Positions 35,492 through 44,598 of a stretch of 64,000 nucleotides of DNA are shown here, one piece after another. Within the stretch, counting starts at the first letter, position 1. The number at the start of each line of letters is the position of its first letter. Position numbers and translations under genes: made by a program. Source of the DNA: Glutamicibacter sp. MNS18 (lineage in GTDB: Bacteria > Actinomycetota > Actinomycetes > Actinomycetales > Micrococcaceae); the NCBI RefSeq assembly GCF_026107515.2, contig NZ_JAPCHW010000003.1, positions 372,001 through 436,000 of the forward strand. The letters run 5' to 3'. The notes under the pieces were generated by a model. It did no database searches, was not told the DNA's origin, and saw only the letters and a program-made list of their open reading frames with translations.

Positions 35492-36875
35492 ATGCACCAT
35501 TCTACCCGCGTTTTCCCGCATGTCCCGGCCCAACTCACCAGCCAAGCACTGGTATCCCAAGCAGGACTCGGGGTACTGACCAGCTTCCTCAACGCCCTGG
35601 ATTTCCGCCAGCTCTGCGAGGACAGGTTCTCCCAGTTCGTTCCTGCCACGGCCATTCATCGCCCGGGGAAGATGATCGCTGGCCTGGCCATCATGCTCGC
35701 TGCTGGGGGCGAGCAAGTCACCGATATCGACCAGCTCAGCGCCTCACCGGGGCTCTTCGGACCGGTCGCCTTTCGAAGCCACGATCAGCCGCATGATGGC
35801 CCGGATCAAGGACCAGCCCGAAGCGTTCGACTACGCGTTCGCCACTATGCACCGCACCTTGCGCTCCCGGGTGTGGGCCGCAGCCGGGACCCGCAGCCCC
35901 GCCGCCCGGGCCAGCGTCAAGAACCCATTAATCATCGACCTCGATGCCACGTTGGTGCACGTGCACTCCGATAAGGAACACGCTACGGGCACCTATAAGC
36001 GCGGCTTCGGGTTCGCTCCGATGACCGCTTCGGTGGATTACGGCAAAGAGAACGGCACCGGCGAAACCCTGGCCGTGCTCCTACGCCCCGGCAACAAGGG
36101 CGCGAACTCAGCGAAGGATCACATCACCGTCTTGGGCCAGGCTTTAGCGCAGCTGCCCGAGGACTTCTATACCAAGGACGGGGCGTTGATTGGTGAGAAG
36201 ATCTTGGTGCGCACCGACAGCGCTGGTGCCTCACGCGAGTTCCTGCACCACCTTCACGCACTGGGAATCCAGTTCTCCACTTCCTACGCCCTGCCGGTGG
36301 TCAATGAACGGTTCATCCGGTGGATCAATGAGAAGAAGTACTGGGAATCGGCCACCGATCAACACGGCAACCTGCGCGATGACGCGTGGGTGATCGATGC
36401 GAGCAAAGTGCTGGTACTGAAGGACTACCCGCCCGGCACCCGCATCTATCTGCGCGCCGAGCCGCTACATCCCGGGGCGAAAGCCTCACTGTTCGACACC
36501 GACGGCAACCGCATCACCGCGTTCCTCACGAACGCGCCACGCTACAACCCGGCGTTTCTTGACGCACGGCACCGGGCCCGGGGACGGTGTGAAAACAGGA
36601 TCAAAACCTTGAAGGCCTGCGGGCTGGGCAAGTTGCCCTACTGGTCCTTCACAGCGAACCAGGCCTGGGCGAACCTGGCCGTACTGGCCATGAACCTCAC
36701 CTGCTGGATTCAACTCGCGGTGCTCCCGGTGGGGCATCCTGCCGGCTGCTGGGATGTGAAGCGGTGGCGCTACCGGCTGTACGCGATCGCGGGCAAACTG
36801 ATCAGCACCGGAAGGCAAACCCGGCTACTTATCCCCACAACGGCACCGGAATCAGCGCTACTCATCGACCTGTAG
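35492..36875 (+). pseudogene. IS1380-family transposase, frameshifted
   Basis: Part 1 (35492 to about 35776) encodes TSQALVSQAGLGVLTSFLNAL, CEDRFSQFVP and LAIMLAAGGEQVTDIDQL, part 2 (about 35776-36875) the DDE core: PLIIDLDATLVHVHSDKEHA, ILVRTDSAGASREFL, CENRIKTLKACGLGKLPY and AWANLAVLAMNLTCW. The frames differ by +1; the join reads GCCTTTCGAAGCC where GCCTCCGAAGCC (A-S-E-A) would keep frame, so one extra base. Both catalytic Asp regions and the last Glu region survive. Either an inactivated copy or, less likely, programmed frameshifting. Confidence 0.85.
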
Positions 36876-37106
36876 GAACGAACCCACGCAGGGTACCGGC
36901 AGTGCCGCCAGGGCCACCTGCCCGCCTGAACCGGCCCCTACCTTGCCCGTCAACGAGATGAAAGACCACGACCGGAACAGTGGAGCCCGGCACCCACACC
37001 AGTGATGCTGGTGCCATCCGCGACCCCGAAACAGGAGAAAGCCGCTGACTCCCAGAAAAATCGGAAATCAGCGGCCTCAATGCTCCGATGAAACCGTTGG
37101 GTTAGC

Positions 37107-37391
37107 GGCGGATACCTGGACCTGGGTGGTGGTCGCTGCGTACACTATGCTGTGTTTAACCCGGACTGTGGCGTTAGGGCGCCAGTTACCGTGGCAGGCA
37201 AAGGTTGCGGACCCGCTGGCATTCAGTCCGGGCCGGTGCGTCAGACCTATCGGCGTGTGTGCCAGAATCTGGTGTATCCGGCGAACCCGCCGTTAGCTAC
37301 CAGGCCAGGCCCGGGACGGCCCAAAGGCAGCCGAAACCGGCACAAAGCATGCATCCAACCCGTCGGCTTGGCCCACCACAAGGTTAAATAG
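37107..37391 (+). pseudogene. NF041680-type transposase, C-terminal fragment
   Basis: Directly after IS1380 the frame continues the interrupted gene: ADTWTWVVVAAYTMLCLTRTV. A second frame takes over near 37230 with YRRVCQNLVYPANPP and then GPGRPKGSRNRHKA, the usual basic tail. So the gene carried a frameshift besides the IS insertion. Confidence 0.75.
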
Positions 37392-37459
37392 CTGAAGTCT
37401 AGTGCCATCAACATTCAGCTAAAGGTTCTTTCGAAACAAAGGTCCTTTGGCATAATGGC

Positions 37460-38065
37460 TCATCTCTGCAAGAGAGTTAGTACCCAAGTCACATAGCTTA
37501 TCCATGTCACTAGAACGACAGCTAAGCCTGCCCAACCAGCGAGCTTTGACTTCTGTAAGGATCTTTCGTTACTAGTTTTCATTGCCTTAACAGTGGTGTC
37601 CGCAAGAGGAAGTGGCTTCTGTAGCCTGACGTCTGGTTCTCCCGAGCAAAGAAATCTCACCGCATTTTCACCATTTTGCCGTGCTATAAGACGCGGCCTC
37701 AACTCCAGGCGGTTCCCTTCCAAACACCATGATTCACTGTTCAAGATATCGTCTATGGGCTTTGTTTGATCACCTAGATGGAACACCAGAGGTTCCTTAC
37801 CGTCAAAATCACGCTTTTTAATGTCAACTCGGCCCACGCTACGAACCCCAATTTCTAAAGCATACGGTTCTTGCACTTCCGATCCATCGACAAATACCTT
37901 CAGACGTTGAGAGAAAATGCCTGCGCTTCGCATAAGAGGAATTACCTCTACTCGGTACTCCAGAATCTTCTTAGGGTATGGCTTCAAGTACGACAACAGA
38001 GGTATGACAAGGCCTAAGGCAGTGAGAATCGCAGCAACGATGGTCACCCCAAGTACTGCATCCAT
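37460..38065 (-). CDS. Hypothetical two-TM protein (island cargo)
   Basis: 201 aa from the ATG at 38065 (an upstream in-frame ATG at 38092 is possible). TM at about 5-26 and again near the C-terminus (GWAGLAVVLVTWISYVTWVL), with a 150-residue domain between: ILEYRVEVIPLM, RLKVFVDGSEVQEPYALEIG, VRSVGRVDIKKRDFDGKEPL. The strand-rich pattern resembles a widespread but uncharacterised beta domain with a G-R-x-D-I...D-F-D signature. AT-rich relative to the chromosome. Transcribed against the IS1380 element. Confidence 0.6.
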   Translation of the reverse strand: MDAVLGVTIVAAILTALGLVIPLLSYLKPYPKKILEYRVEVIPLMRSAGIFSQRLKVFVDGSEVQEPYALEIGVRSVGRVDIKKRDFDGKEPLVFHLGDQTKPIDDILNSESWCLEGNRLELRPRLIARQNGENAVRFLCSGEPDVRLQKPLPLADTTVKAMKTSNERSLQKSKLAGWAGLAVVLVTWISYVTWVLTLLQR

Positions 38066-38297
38066 CGATTTACCTTTTTCTCTCCACTGCATCCACGTTA
38101 TTCACACCTATACCAGAAAGCACTAACGTTTTGGTATTTACGACCTGTCTTTGCCCCTAACCCTGAAAGCACACGCTTATGTGCAATCTGTAGTCCTGGT
38201 CATGACTCCCCTTAAGCAAATTACTCCGAGATATGGGGTATTGCGGTCCGTTCAGGATTAGGAAGTTTATGATCTGCGCCTTCTACTAAGCTTTCGA

Positions 38298-39627
38298 GGC
38301 TCTTCAAGATTCAGGGTGTAAACGAGGTCTGAAGCCCCGGCTTCCAACCACGAGCGTGCGATATGGTGCGTCAGGTTTTCGAATCCGAACGCGATACAGC
38401 GTAGGTGTTCCAGCCTGCCGTTGATCGCTTCGGTGGGCCCATTCGAGCTTCCACGGTGCTCGAAGTGCGCGAGGATATCGGTTTTTCGGCGCTTGAGGGC
38501 TCCGCCAAGCTTTTTCAGCTCGGGCAGTCCCTTGGGGGTCTTGGTCCCGATGCTGTTGATCAGCTGTTCCATGGCTCACCGGCCGACTTCGGCTTTCGGT
38601 TGCCGGTAGGCGTCCACCATTCGTTGGGACACGCTCCAGGTCAGCTCCACCTGTTCGTAGGCCTTGTTCGTGAATAGCTGGGCGATCCGTTTCTTTTGCT
38701 TCTCAGTGGCCAGCGATAATCCCATGGTCAAGGTCCGCCGGCACTTGTATAGCGGGTCCTGTTTCCGGCCCCGCCGCCCATGCTGTTCACACTGAACCCG
38801 CTGCCGGGTGGTATCCAACGCTTCGGAGGCCAGCTTCACGATCTGGAAAGGATCCAGTACTTCCACCGCGTTCTCCAGTTCCTCGGCGGCAGCGGTCTTG
38901 AAGCCGGTGAACCCATCCATGGCAACCACTTCGATCCCATCCTCCCACTGGGTGTCACGTTCAGCCAGCCAGGTTTTGAACACCGCCTTGGAGCGGCCAG
39001 AGACCATGTCCAGTAAGCGAGAGGGGCCGGTGCCATCACGCACACCGGTGAGGTCCACGATGACCGTCACGTACTTGTCCCCGCTCTTGGTATGCCGCCA
39101 GACATGCTCATCCACACCCAGTACCTTCACCCCGTCAAACCGGGTTCAATCGTTGATCAGCACGCGGTGACCTTCGGCCAGAATCGCGTCGTTGGCAGTG
39201 TTCCAGGTGTCCCCGAGACCCCCGGCGATCCTGGCGACCGAGAGGTGCTGGCAAACCAGCCCGTTCAGTGCCCACCGCAACCCGGTGCGGGAGATTGCCT
39301 GTCGTGGTGCCACCGCCGTGCCCAGGTCGTCACGCCACACACGGTGGCAGTGCTGGCACCGGTAGCGGCGGTGCCTGATCACCAGAACGGTCGGCCGCCA
39401 ACCGAAGGGCTCATGGGCGAGCCTGCAGGTCACGGTATCGCGGGGAACCCCGACCGCACCGCAGGTACGGCACCACGGATCAGGTGTCGTGACCTCGCAG
39501 AGGATCTCTGCTTTCACTGCTGTGAGGTGCTGGCCGGTTGCGGTCAGTCCCAGCTGGTCCAGGCGGGTGAAGCTCGTCAGATCGGGTGCGGTGCTTTACG
39601 GGTCTACACTCCCAATCCTGCAGAGCC
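38298..39627 (-). mobile_element. ISL3-family insertion sequence, degenerate
   Basis: Imperfect terminal inverted repeats: GGCTCTTCAAGATTCAGG at 38298 and, on the other strand from 39627, GGCTCTGCAGGATTGGGA. Both then continue with GTGTA and a purine-rich AC. The transposase stop falls inside the repeat as usual. Flanking 8-mers differ, so no target duplication is visible. Confidence 0.8.
38304..39517 (-). pseudogene. ISL3-family transposase with two in-frame stops and a frameshift
   Basis: Zinc-binding N-terminus CRTCGAVGV and YRCQHCHRVWRDD, then LGVDEHVWRHTKSGDKYVTV (catalytic Asp), VVAMDGFTGFKTAA (second Asp), SNGPTEAINGRLEHLR (Glu) and FGFENLTHHIARSWLE. The three open segments (39517-39146, 39130-38576, 38572 onward) share one frame and are separated only by TGA codons at 39146-39148 and 38576-38578. 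Near the C-terminus the homology shifts frame to GFRPRLHPES, the normal ISL3 end. Inactive. Confidence 0.9.
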
Positions 39628-39981
39628 CAATTACCGGGCCAGTGCACGGCTGAATCAGGAAGCCGCCGTTCAGGAACCGGTCACAGATGATGGGGAATCC
39701 AACGTGACACACTTGGAGGATCAGGCGGCTGATCGTGAAGAGTCCACTGAAACTCATCAGGCCGCCTCCGCCCACGCGGAGGGGCGGTGCCGCTCGATGA
39801 GCGCGGCCGAGGCCTGCGAAAGGGAGAATGCACCGTAGTTGGGCTTTCCGGCAACATCTCACGCGACAGGAATTACCCAGCATGCCGAGTCTGGGGCTAC
39901 GACGGCTACTGCTACTCTCGCACGCGCCCGAGCACTGCAAGGGTTTCCGCATCGCGCTTCTGCTTGGCTCTTCTATGTCTG
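39628..39981. other. 354-bp stretch between ISL3 and IS110 remnants
   Basis: No convincing gene on either strand. Probably residual non-coding ends of the flanking elements. Confidence 0.4.
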
Positions 39982-40967
39982 TCAAGCCGTTTCTTGGACT
40001 TTTTTCGCTTGGGCCGCGGCACTCAGGATCCTGAATATACGATGGGCCAGATAGCGCTTGATGCAACGTCGGACTTCCTTGTCGGTCTTGCCTTCGGAGC
40101 GACGCTTTTCGACATAGTCGCAGGTCTCGGTGTCGTAGGTCATCCTGGTGATCGCAGCCATATGCAAGGCGCTGTTGAGTCTTCGATCGCCACCCCGGTT
40201 CTGCAGATGCCGAACTTTGTTCCCCGACGATGCAGGGATAGGATTGACTCCCGCCAGGAAGGCGAAGGCAGCCTGGCTACGGGACCCATCCCTCGTGTGA
40301 CCACGCCACCAAGCATTTCGCCGCGGTCACCGCCCGGAAGCCCTTCTCCTCGAGCAGGGGTGCCGCCTCACTGACCTTGACCAGCTCGTCCAACTTCTGC
40401 TCGTTGGACTTCAACTGCTCCTCCAGGCCCAGAACGTGCTTGGCCAATCGGACAGCCTCGGCACGGGCGATACCCAAGGCCAGATCTTCCTCGCGCTCAC
40501 GCCACCGGGAGATCTCCTCGATCTGGACCGGGGTGAGCTTCTTACGCGCATCAATCCCGAGGTCGTTGCTTCGCACCAAGGCATTAAGGGCATTGATCGA
40601 ACGAGTACGGTCCTTGGACATGGATTCCCGGGCGGTCACTAGGATCCGCAGGCCCTGGCGGATCCCTTCATTCAGGCGGGGACGGCGCAGTTTCTCCACC
40701 GGCAGCGGAAGCACGGCCATGGCCATCCGGTGGGCATCCAACACGTCGGACTTGCCGACGCCGCGGTTCTTCCTGGCGTCCATGCGCGGGGCCTCTGTGA
40801 CGGGGAATCCGTGGGTGGCCACGGTGCCGGCTAGGATCGCCCCGTAAGACGCGGCTCCTTCGATGACCCAGAGGGTGTCGGCGTCGGCGTCGGTGCGCCG
40901 GGCCACCCATTTGATGGCCCGGTTGATACCAGCCGTGGTGGTGGGGAATGAATCGTCCCGGGTTTCA
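39982..40967 (-). pseudogene. IS110-family transposase, truncated and frameshifted
   Basis: N-terminal half (40967 to about 40280): DDSFPTTTAGINRAIKWVARR, WVIEGAASYGAILAGTV, GKSDVLDAHRMAM (RuvC-like DEDD Asp region) and VTAAKCLVAWSHEG. The second half is in another frame: AAFAFLAGVNPIPASSGNKV, RGGDRRLNSALHMAAITRM and YVEKRRSEGKTDKEVRRCIKR (Tnp_20 serine site S-S-G). The join GTCCCGTAGC instead of GTCCGTAGC implies one inserted C near 40280. The first approximately 20 residues and the left end with its putative bridge-RNA region are gone. Confidence 0.85.
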
Positions 40968-40971
40968 TGCC

Positions 40972-41013
40972 GTTCCTATTTAAGAGTTCCTATTTAAGAG
41001 TTCCTAATTAAGA
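40972..41013. repeat. Three tandem 14-bp repeats
   Basis: GTTCCTATTTAAGA at 40972-40985 and 40986-40999, and GTTCCTAATTAAGA at 41000-41013 (one mismatch). Placed exactly where the IS110 N-terminus is lost. Confidence 0.85.
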
Positions 41014-41615
41014 GAATGGAACATGATTTCACGTGGGTGCTCAAAAGAGGCTCATGGTGAGCGATACGGTTTCTCAGCGCGCGTGCCCCCTCTGCAGGTA
41101 GTACTGAACAACATATTCATTTGTGATAGCGGAGAATCCTTTGCTCAAAACTTGTGACCACAGAAGGCGAGCTGCATACTCCTTTACTGTTTAGTATTGG
41201 GAAAGTTGCCCAGAAAACCACCAACAGCTGGACTTCCACCGATATACATTGCCCGCCTCTTCGGCGAGCGCATGGCACCGAAGGGCTCCGGGTCTTTTCG
41301 GATGCTGAGTAGAGCTTTGGGGGTTCTTGGGCGCCGTTGGCGTTGATCTTGGCACGCCCGTAAGGTTCCCGTCGTTGAGGCGCGGGAACGCGGGGGTCTT
41401 CAGAATTCCTCCTCGCAGTGCCAAACTGTATAAATGAGTGCCATACCTTATCGTTCGCGGGGCTTTGTCTCAGGTACAGGTGTGGCCCGCGTGGGCCCTG
41501 ACGTCCGACGACTTGTTGGCGCGTCCTGGCAGGCGTCGCCCAGTTAGCTTCGCTCGAACATTTCTTCCGGTTCTACTTTTGGCGACTCATCCCTCCCGCG
41601 AAAGCTTCCGCACCC
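41014..41615. other. 602-bp region without an identifiable gene
   Basis: Right edge of the island. Short frames only; AT-rich first half, GC rising to normal by about 41440. Promoter of the LuxR gene presumably lies near the end. Confidence 0.4.
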
Positions 41616-44222
41616 ATGACTGGCCCGATTGCTAACCTCCCGGCATTGCTCCCATCCCGCCGCAAGCCATTGCAGGACGCCATGCAGGCGGCACGTGGCG
41701 GCGAGACGGTCTTTGTTGCCGGAGCTCTGGGAAGCGGGCGCACCACCTTTGCCTTGTCGTTGTTTCGACAGCTCGGGCATCATTTCTACTGGGTGACCGG
41801 AGCCGCGGCGCTGCGTGAGGTTCCCTTTGCCGTACTGACCGGCTTGTGCTCGCAAATCCCTGATACGCAACAATCCGCCGGAACCCCGGGGTCGATGATT
41901 GCGGCACTGACCGGCTTGGTGACGCATACCGAAACCTGGATTCTCCTGGACCGGGCCGAGGAGGTTGATGAGCAAAGCGCGGCCGTGCTGGCGCAGTTGG
42001 CCACGGCCCAACACCTGCATTTGGTGGTCGCCACCTGCGGTTTGCGCCAGTTGCCCCAGTGTCTGGGGCAACTGGCGGCCATGCACCATTCACACCGGGT
42101 GCAGATCAAGCCGCTGGATATGAACGATGCACAGTTCATGGCCAGCGAGCATCTGGGTGGGCCGGTGAATTCCACGACGACCCGGCGGTTGCTGCAGAGC
42201 TCCGGTGGCAGCCCCTTGCATTTACGCGAACTGATGGCCGATGCGCGGGCGGTTAACGCCTTGTGCCTGGCCGGCGGCTACTGGACCTTGCATCCGCTGT
42301 GGGAGCCCACCGGCGAGCGCATCACCGATCTGGTACATACCCGGTTGTCCCAACAGGCCGAACCCTTGCGCGCGACCGTAGTGAGGATCGCGATCACCGG
42401 CACCCTTCCCCTGCCCTTGGCCCGTACCCTGCTTGGTGCCGCGGAACTTGATGCGGTGGTGGATGCCGGGCTGGCCCGGATCCGGCACCACGGGTCGCAG
42501 TCGAATGGATCGCGCAGTGTGGGGCTGGTGCCTGACCTTCCGGCGTCCACCGTTGTGGCGTCCCTGGGCCGTGGCGAGTTGCGCTCCCATCTGGAATCGC
42601 TGATCACCGCCGTGGACGGGGTGGTCCTGGGCGAGAAAACGCGGACGAATATCGCGGTGTTGTGTCGTGAGGTGGGGATCGAACCTCCTGCGGCGGATCT
42701 GCTGAAAACCGTGTCGACGACCCTGGCCGCCCAGCGGTATTCCAGCGTGTTGTCGTTGACCGAACATTTGGAGAGCGAGGTACTGGGCGAAGAAGAGTAC
42801 CTTCGACTGCTTGCCGCCCGGGCCATGGCCCAACATGAGTCCGGCGACTCGGCGGCCGGGCTGGCCACCCTGGGCCAGGTGCAGGGAACCTCGAACCCGA
42901 TCGTGCGTCTGGCGGCGGCCCAAATCCACCTCTCTCGTGGCCAACTGGATCAGGCGCTGGGCCTCTTGGAAGCCCGGGCGCAGGATCCTCCCAAGGTGGA
43001 GGCGTTGCGCCAGATCGTGCTGAACGCGAAGGGGTCACCGGATACCGCCCACCTGTTGCTTCGGTACTCAACGGATCCACGGCTGTCGACGGATCTGCAG
43101 GTCCAGGCGCTGACCCAGTACTGTGTCTGGCTGGCCTATCGGGGACGCCCCTCGCGCACTGTGGACCTGCTTGTTGAGCGTTTGATGTCGGTCGGTTGGC
43201 CGGAGATCAGTCCCAGCGGGCAAGGCCGGTTGTTTGCGGCCCTGCATCCGGTACTGCTCATGGAAGGCAGCACCCACCATGAGCTGCATTCCAAGCTGGT
43301 GGGCATGGAGGAAAAGGTGCCCTTGGTCAATTGCTCCCGCTACCTGCTGGCGCGTGGATCGATCGAGCTGGACCAGGGGCATGCCGGGGCTGCGGTACAT
43401 TCGCTGGCCCAGGCCATGTCGCTGGCGCAGCTGTGTGACCCGGAGCTGATGCTGGGTGTCATGGCCGCCTTGCGGGCCCGGGCCGCTGGCATGCTGGGTG
43501 ACCGGGAGCAGATGCGCCGCTGCCTGGACATCGCCGAGTCCGGCAACTGGGCAGAGGGTAAGTGGTCCCGGCTGGAAGCCGAGCGTGCCCTGCTCCCGGT
43601 GATCCTGCAGCTGCGCGGTTCGCAGGAAGCCCGGGCCCATGCCGGTGCGTTGCTCGGTCAGGCGGAAGAGCTCGGCCTGCCGATGCTGACGCTACGGATC
43701 CAGCACGATGCCTGGCGTCTGGGCTTGAGCGAGGATCCCGTGCCCTTCAGTTCCCTGGCCGGGCAGCTGGAAGGGGAATTGGCCAAGACCTTGTCCGGGT
43801 ATGCCGCGGCCGTGGATACCCTGGGGCCCGAACTTGAGCAGCTGGTGCAAAGGCATGTGGACCAGGGCCGCCTGTTGTACGCCGCGGAACTGGCCAACCA
43901 TGGTTCGGAGGTGGCCCTGGCCCGTGGAATGCGTGCACGGTCCTCGCAACTGCTGGGCTTGTGCGCCGATATCTGCCGCCCCCTGGCCAGTGTGAACACC
44001 CCCCGCCTGGGCCGGGCCCGGATCGATCCGGGGCTGCTGAGCGATCGTGAGTTCGCCGCCTGCACCCGTGCGGCACGGGGTGAAAGCAACACGGCGATCG
44101 CCGCGGCACTGTTCCTCTCCCCCCGGACCGTCGAGGGGCATCTGCAGCGATCCTACGCAAAACTCGGGATCCGCGACCGTCGACAACTGATTGATGAGTC
44201 GGAGGGCACCCCAGGCGCTTGA
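41616..44222 (+). CDS. LAL-type LuxR-family ATPase regulator
   Basis: 868 aa. N-terminal AAA-like domain: Walker A GALGSGRTT (36-44, with Arg replacing Lys before Thr-Thr) and Walker B-like TWILLDRAEE (107-116). A long central region of helical TPR-like repeats (about 380-780) follows, then a GerE HTH: LSDREFAACTRAARGESN and FLSPRTVEGHLQRSYAKLGI, final helix RDRRQLI. This is the MalT/LAL architecture. The altered Walker A may weaken ATP hydrolysis. Target genes unknown; the next gene is an aldo/keto reductase beyond a strong terminator. Confidence 0.85.
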   Translation: MTGPIANLPALLPSRRKPLQDAMQAARGGETVFVAGALGSGRTTFALSLFRQLGHHFYWVTGAAALREVPFAVLTGLCSQIPDTQQSAGTPGSMIAALTGLVTHTETWILLDRAEEVDEQSAAVLAQLATAQHLHLVVATCGLRQLPQCLGQLAAMHHSHRVQIKPLDMNDAQFMASEHLGGPVNSTTTRRLLQSSGGSPLHLRELMADARAVNALCLAGGYWTLHPLWEPTGERITDLVHTRLSQQAEPLRATVVRIAITGTLPLPLARTLLGAAELDAVVDAGLARIRHHGSQSNGSRSVGLVPDLPASTVVASLGRGELRSHLESLITAVDGVVLGEKTRTNIAVLCREVGIEPPAADLLKTVSTTLAAQRYSSVLSLTEHLESEVLGEEEYLRLLAARAMAQHESGDSAAGLATLGQVQGTSNPIVRLAAAQIHLSRGQLDQALGLLEARAQDPPKVEALRQIVLNAKGSPDTAHLLLRYSTDPRLSTDLQVQALTQYCVWLAYRGRPSRTVDLLVERLMSVGWPEISPSGQGRLFAALHPVLLMEGSTHHELHSKLVGMEEKVPLVNCSRYLLARGSIELDQGHAGAAVHSLAQAMSLAQLCDPELMLGVMAALRARAAGMLGDREQMRRCLDIAESGNWAEGKWSRLEAERALLPVILQLRGSQEARAHAGALLGQAEELGLPMLTLRIQHDAWRLGLSEDPVPFSSLAGQLEGELAKTLSGYAAAVDTLGPELEQLVQRHVDQGRLLYAAELANHGSEVALARGMRARSSQLLGLCADICRPLASVNTPRLGRARIDPGLLSDREFAACTRAARGESNTAIAAALFLSPRTVEGHLQRSYAKLGIRDRRQLIDESEGTPGA

Positions 44223-44598
44223 TCCGTACCGGTGAGGCACTACCTAAATATGGCTACCGGGCTACTCGGTACTACTGCAATTCCCCGGGCTGGCCAATAA
44301 GCTAGTGTCAATTGGCCACAAGGTACTCGAACGCTTTGGGGGGCGTGCCACACGGTCGATTGCAAGTATGCCAGGTCTATACGGAGTGCATCTGCAGGTG
44401 CATTTCGAGTGACGGCGGCCGATACCGGGAAAAGCCAGCACCCACAAGTGCTGGCTTTTCTCGTTGCCGATGCCCCGCACCCACCGGCGGGAGAGTTTGC
44501 AGCCGGCCCAACGCACCTGATGAGAATGTATCTTCGAATACGGCTGGGGGTGGCCGTATCCCTGTCATAACGCCGCCGCGCGGGCATAGACTGCATTC
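44223..44598. other. 376-bp intergenic region with terminator
   Basis: Apart from the hairpin at 44429-44460, I see no gene. The last 60 bp before the AKR start should hold its promoter. Confidence 0.5.
44429..44460. terminator. Intrinsic terminator
   Basis: GAAAAGCCAGCAC (44429-44441) pairs perfectly with GTGCTGGCTTTTC (44448-44460), loop CCACAA. It has an A-tract on one side and a T-tract on the other, so works in both directions. Confidence 0.85.

Larger units (their letters stand above)
35374..37100 (+). mobile_element. IS1380-family insertion sequence (complete ends)
   Basis: The left end CCGGGGGTTTCATCG and right end (reverse complement) CCAACGGTTTCATCG share the outer CC and GGTTTCATCG, followed by a shared TTGAGGC. 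The host gene sequence GTTAGC is present on both sides (35368-35373, 37101-37106), a target duplication consistent with the family. It sits inside the NF041680-type transposase gene. One frameshifted transposase gene fills the element. Confidence 0.85.
32803..41615. mobile_element. Accessory region (genomic island / IS graveyard) next to tRNA-His
   Basis: From the tRNA-His terminator to the LuxR gene, nearly every recognisable protein is a transposase remnant (IS3, NF041680-type, IS1380, ISL3, IS110). AT-richer orphan genes lie between them. No integrase and no repeat of the tRNA 3' end were found by eye, so integration into the tRNA is plausible but not shown. Confidence 0.65.

Noticed and set aside
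38304-39517. TGA recoding in the ISL3 transposase
   Set aside because: No other gene in the window uses TGA as sense, and the same gene has a frameshift; nonsense mutation is simpler.
40972-41013. CRISPR array
   Set aside because: Units are adjacent with no spacers and no cas genes are near.
41191-41424. 77-aa minus-strand frame at the island edge
   Set aside because: Pro/Ser/Thr-rich, no start signal, no resemblance.
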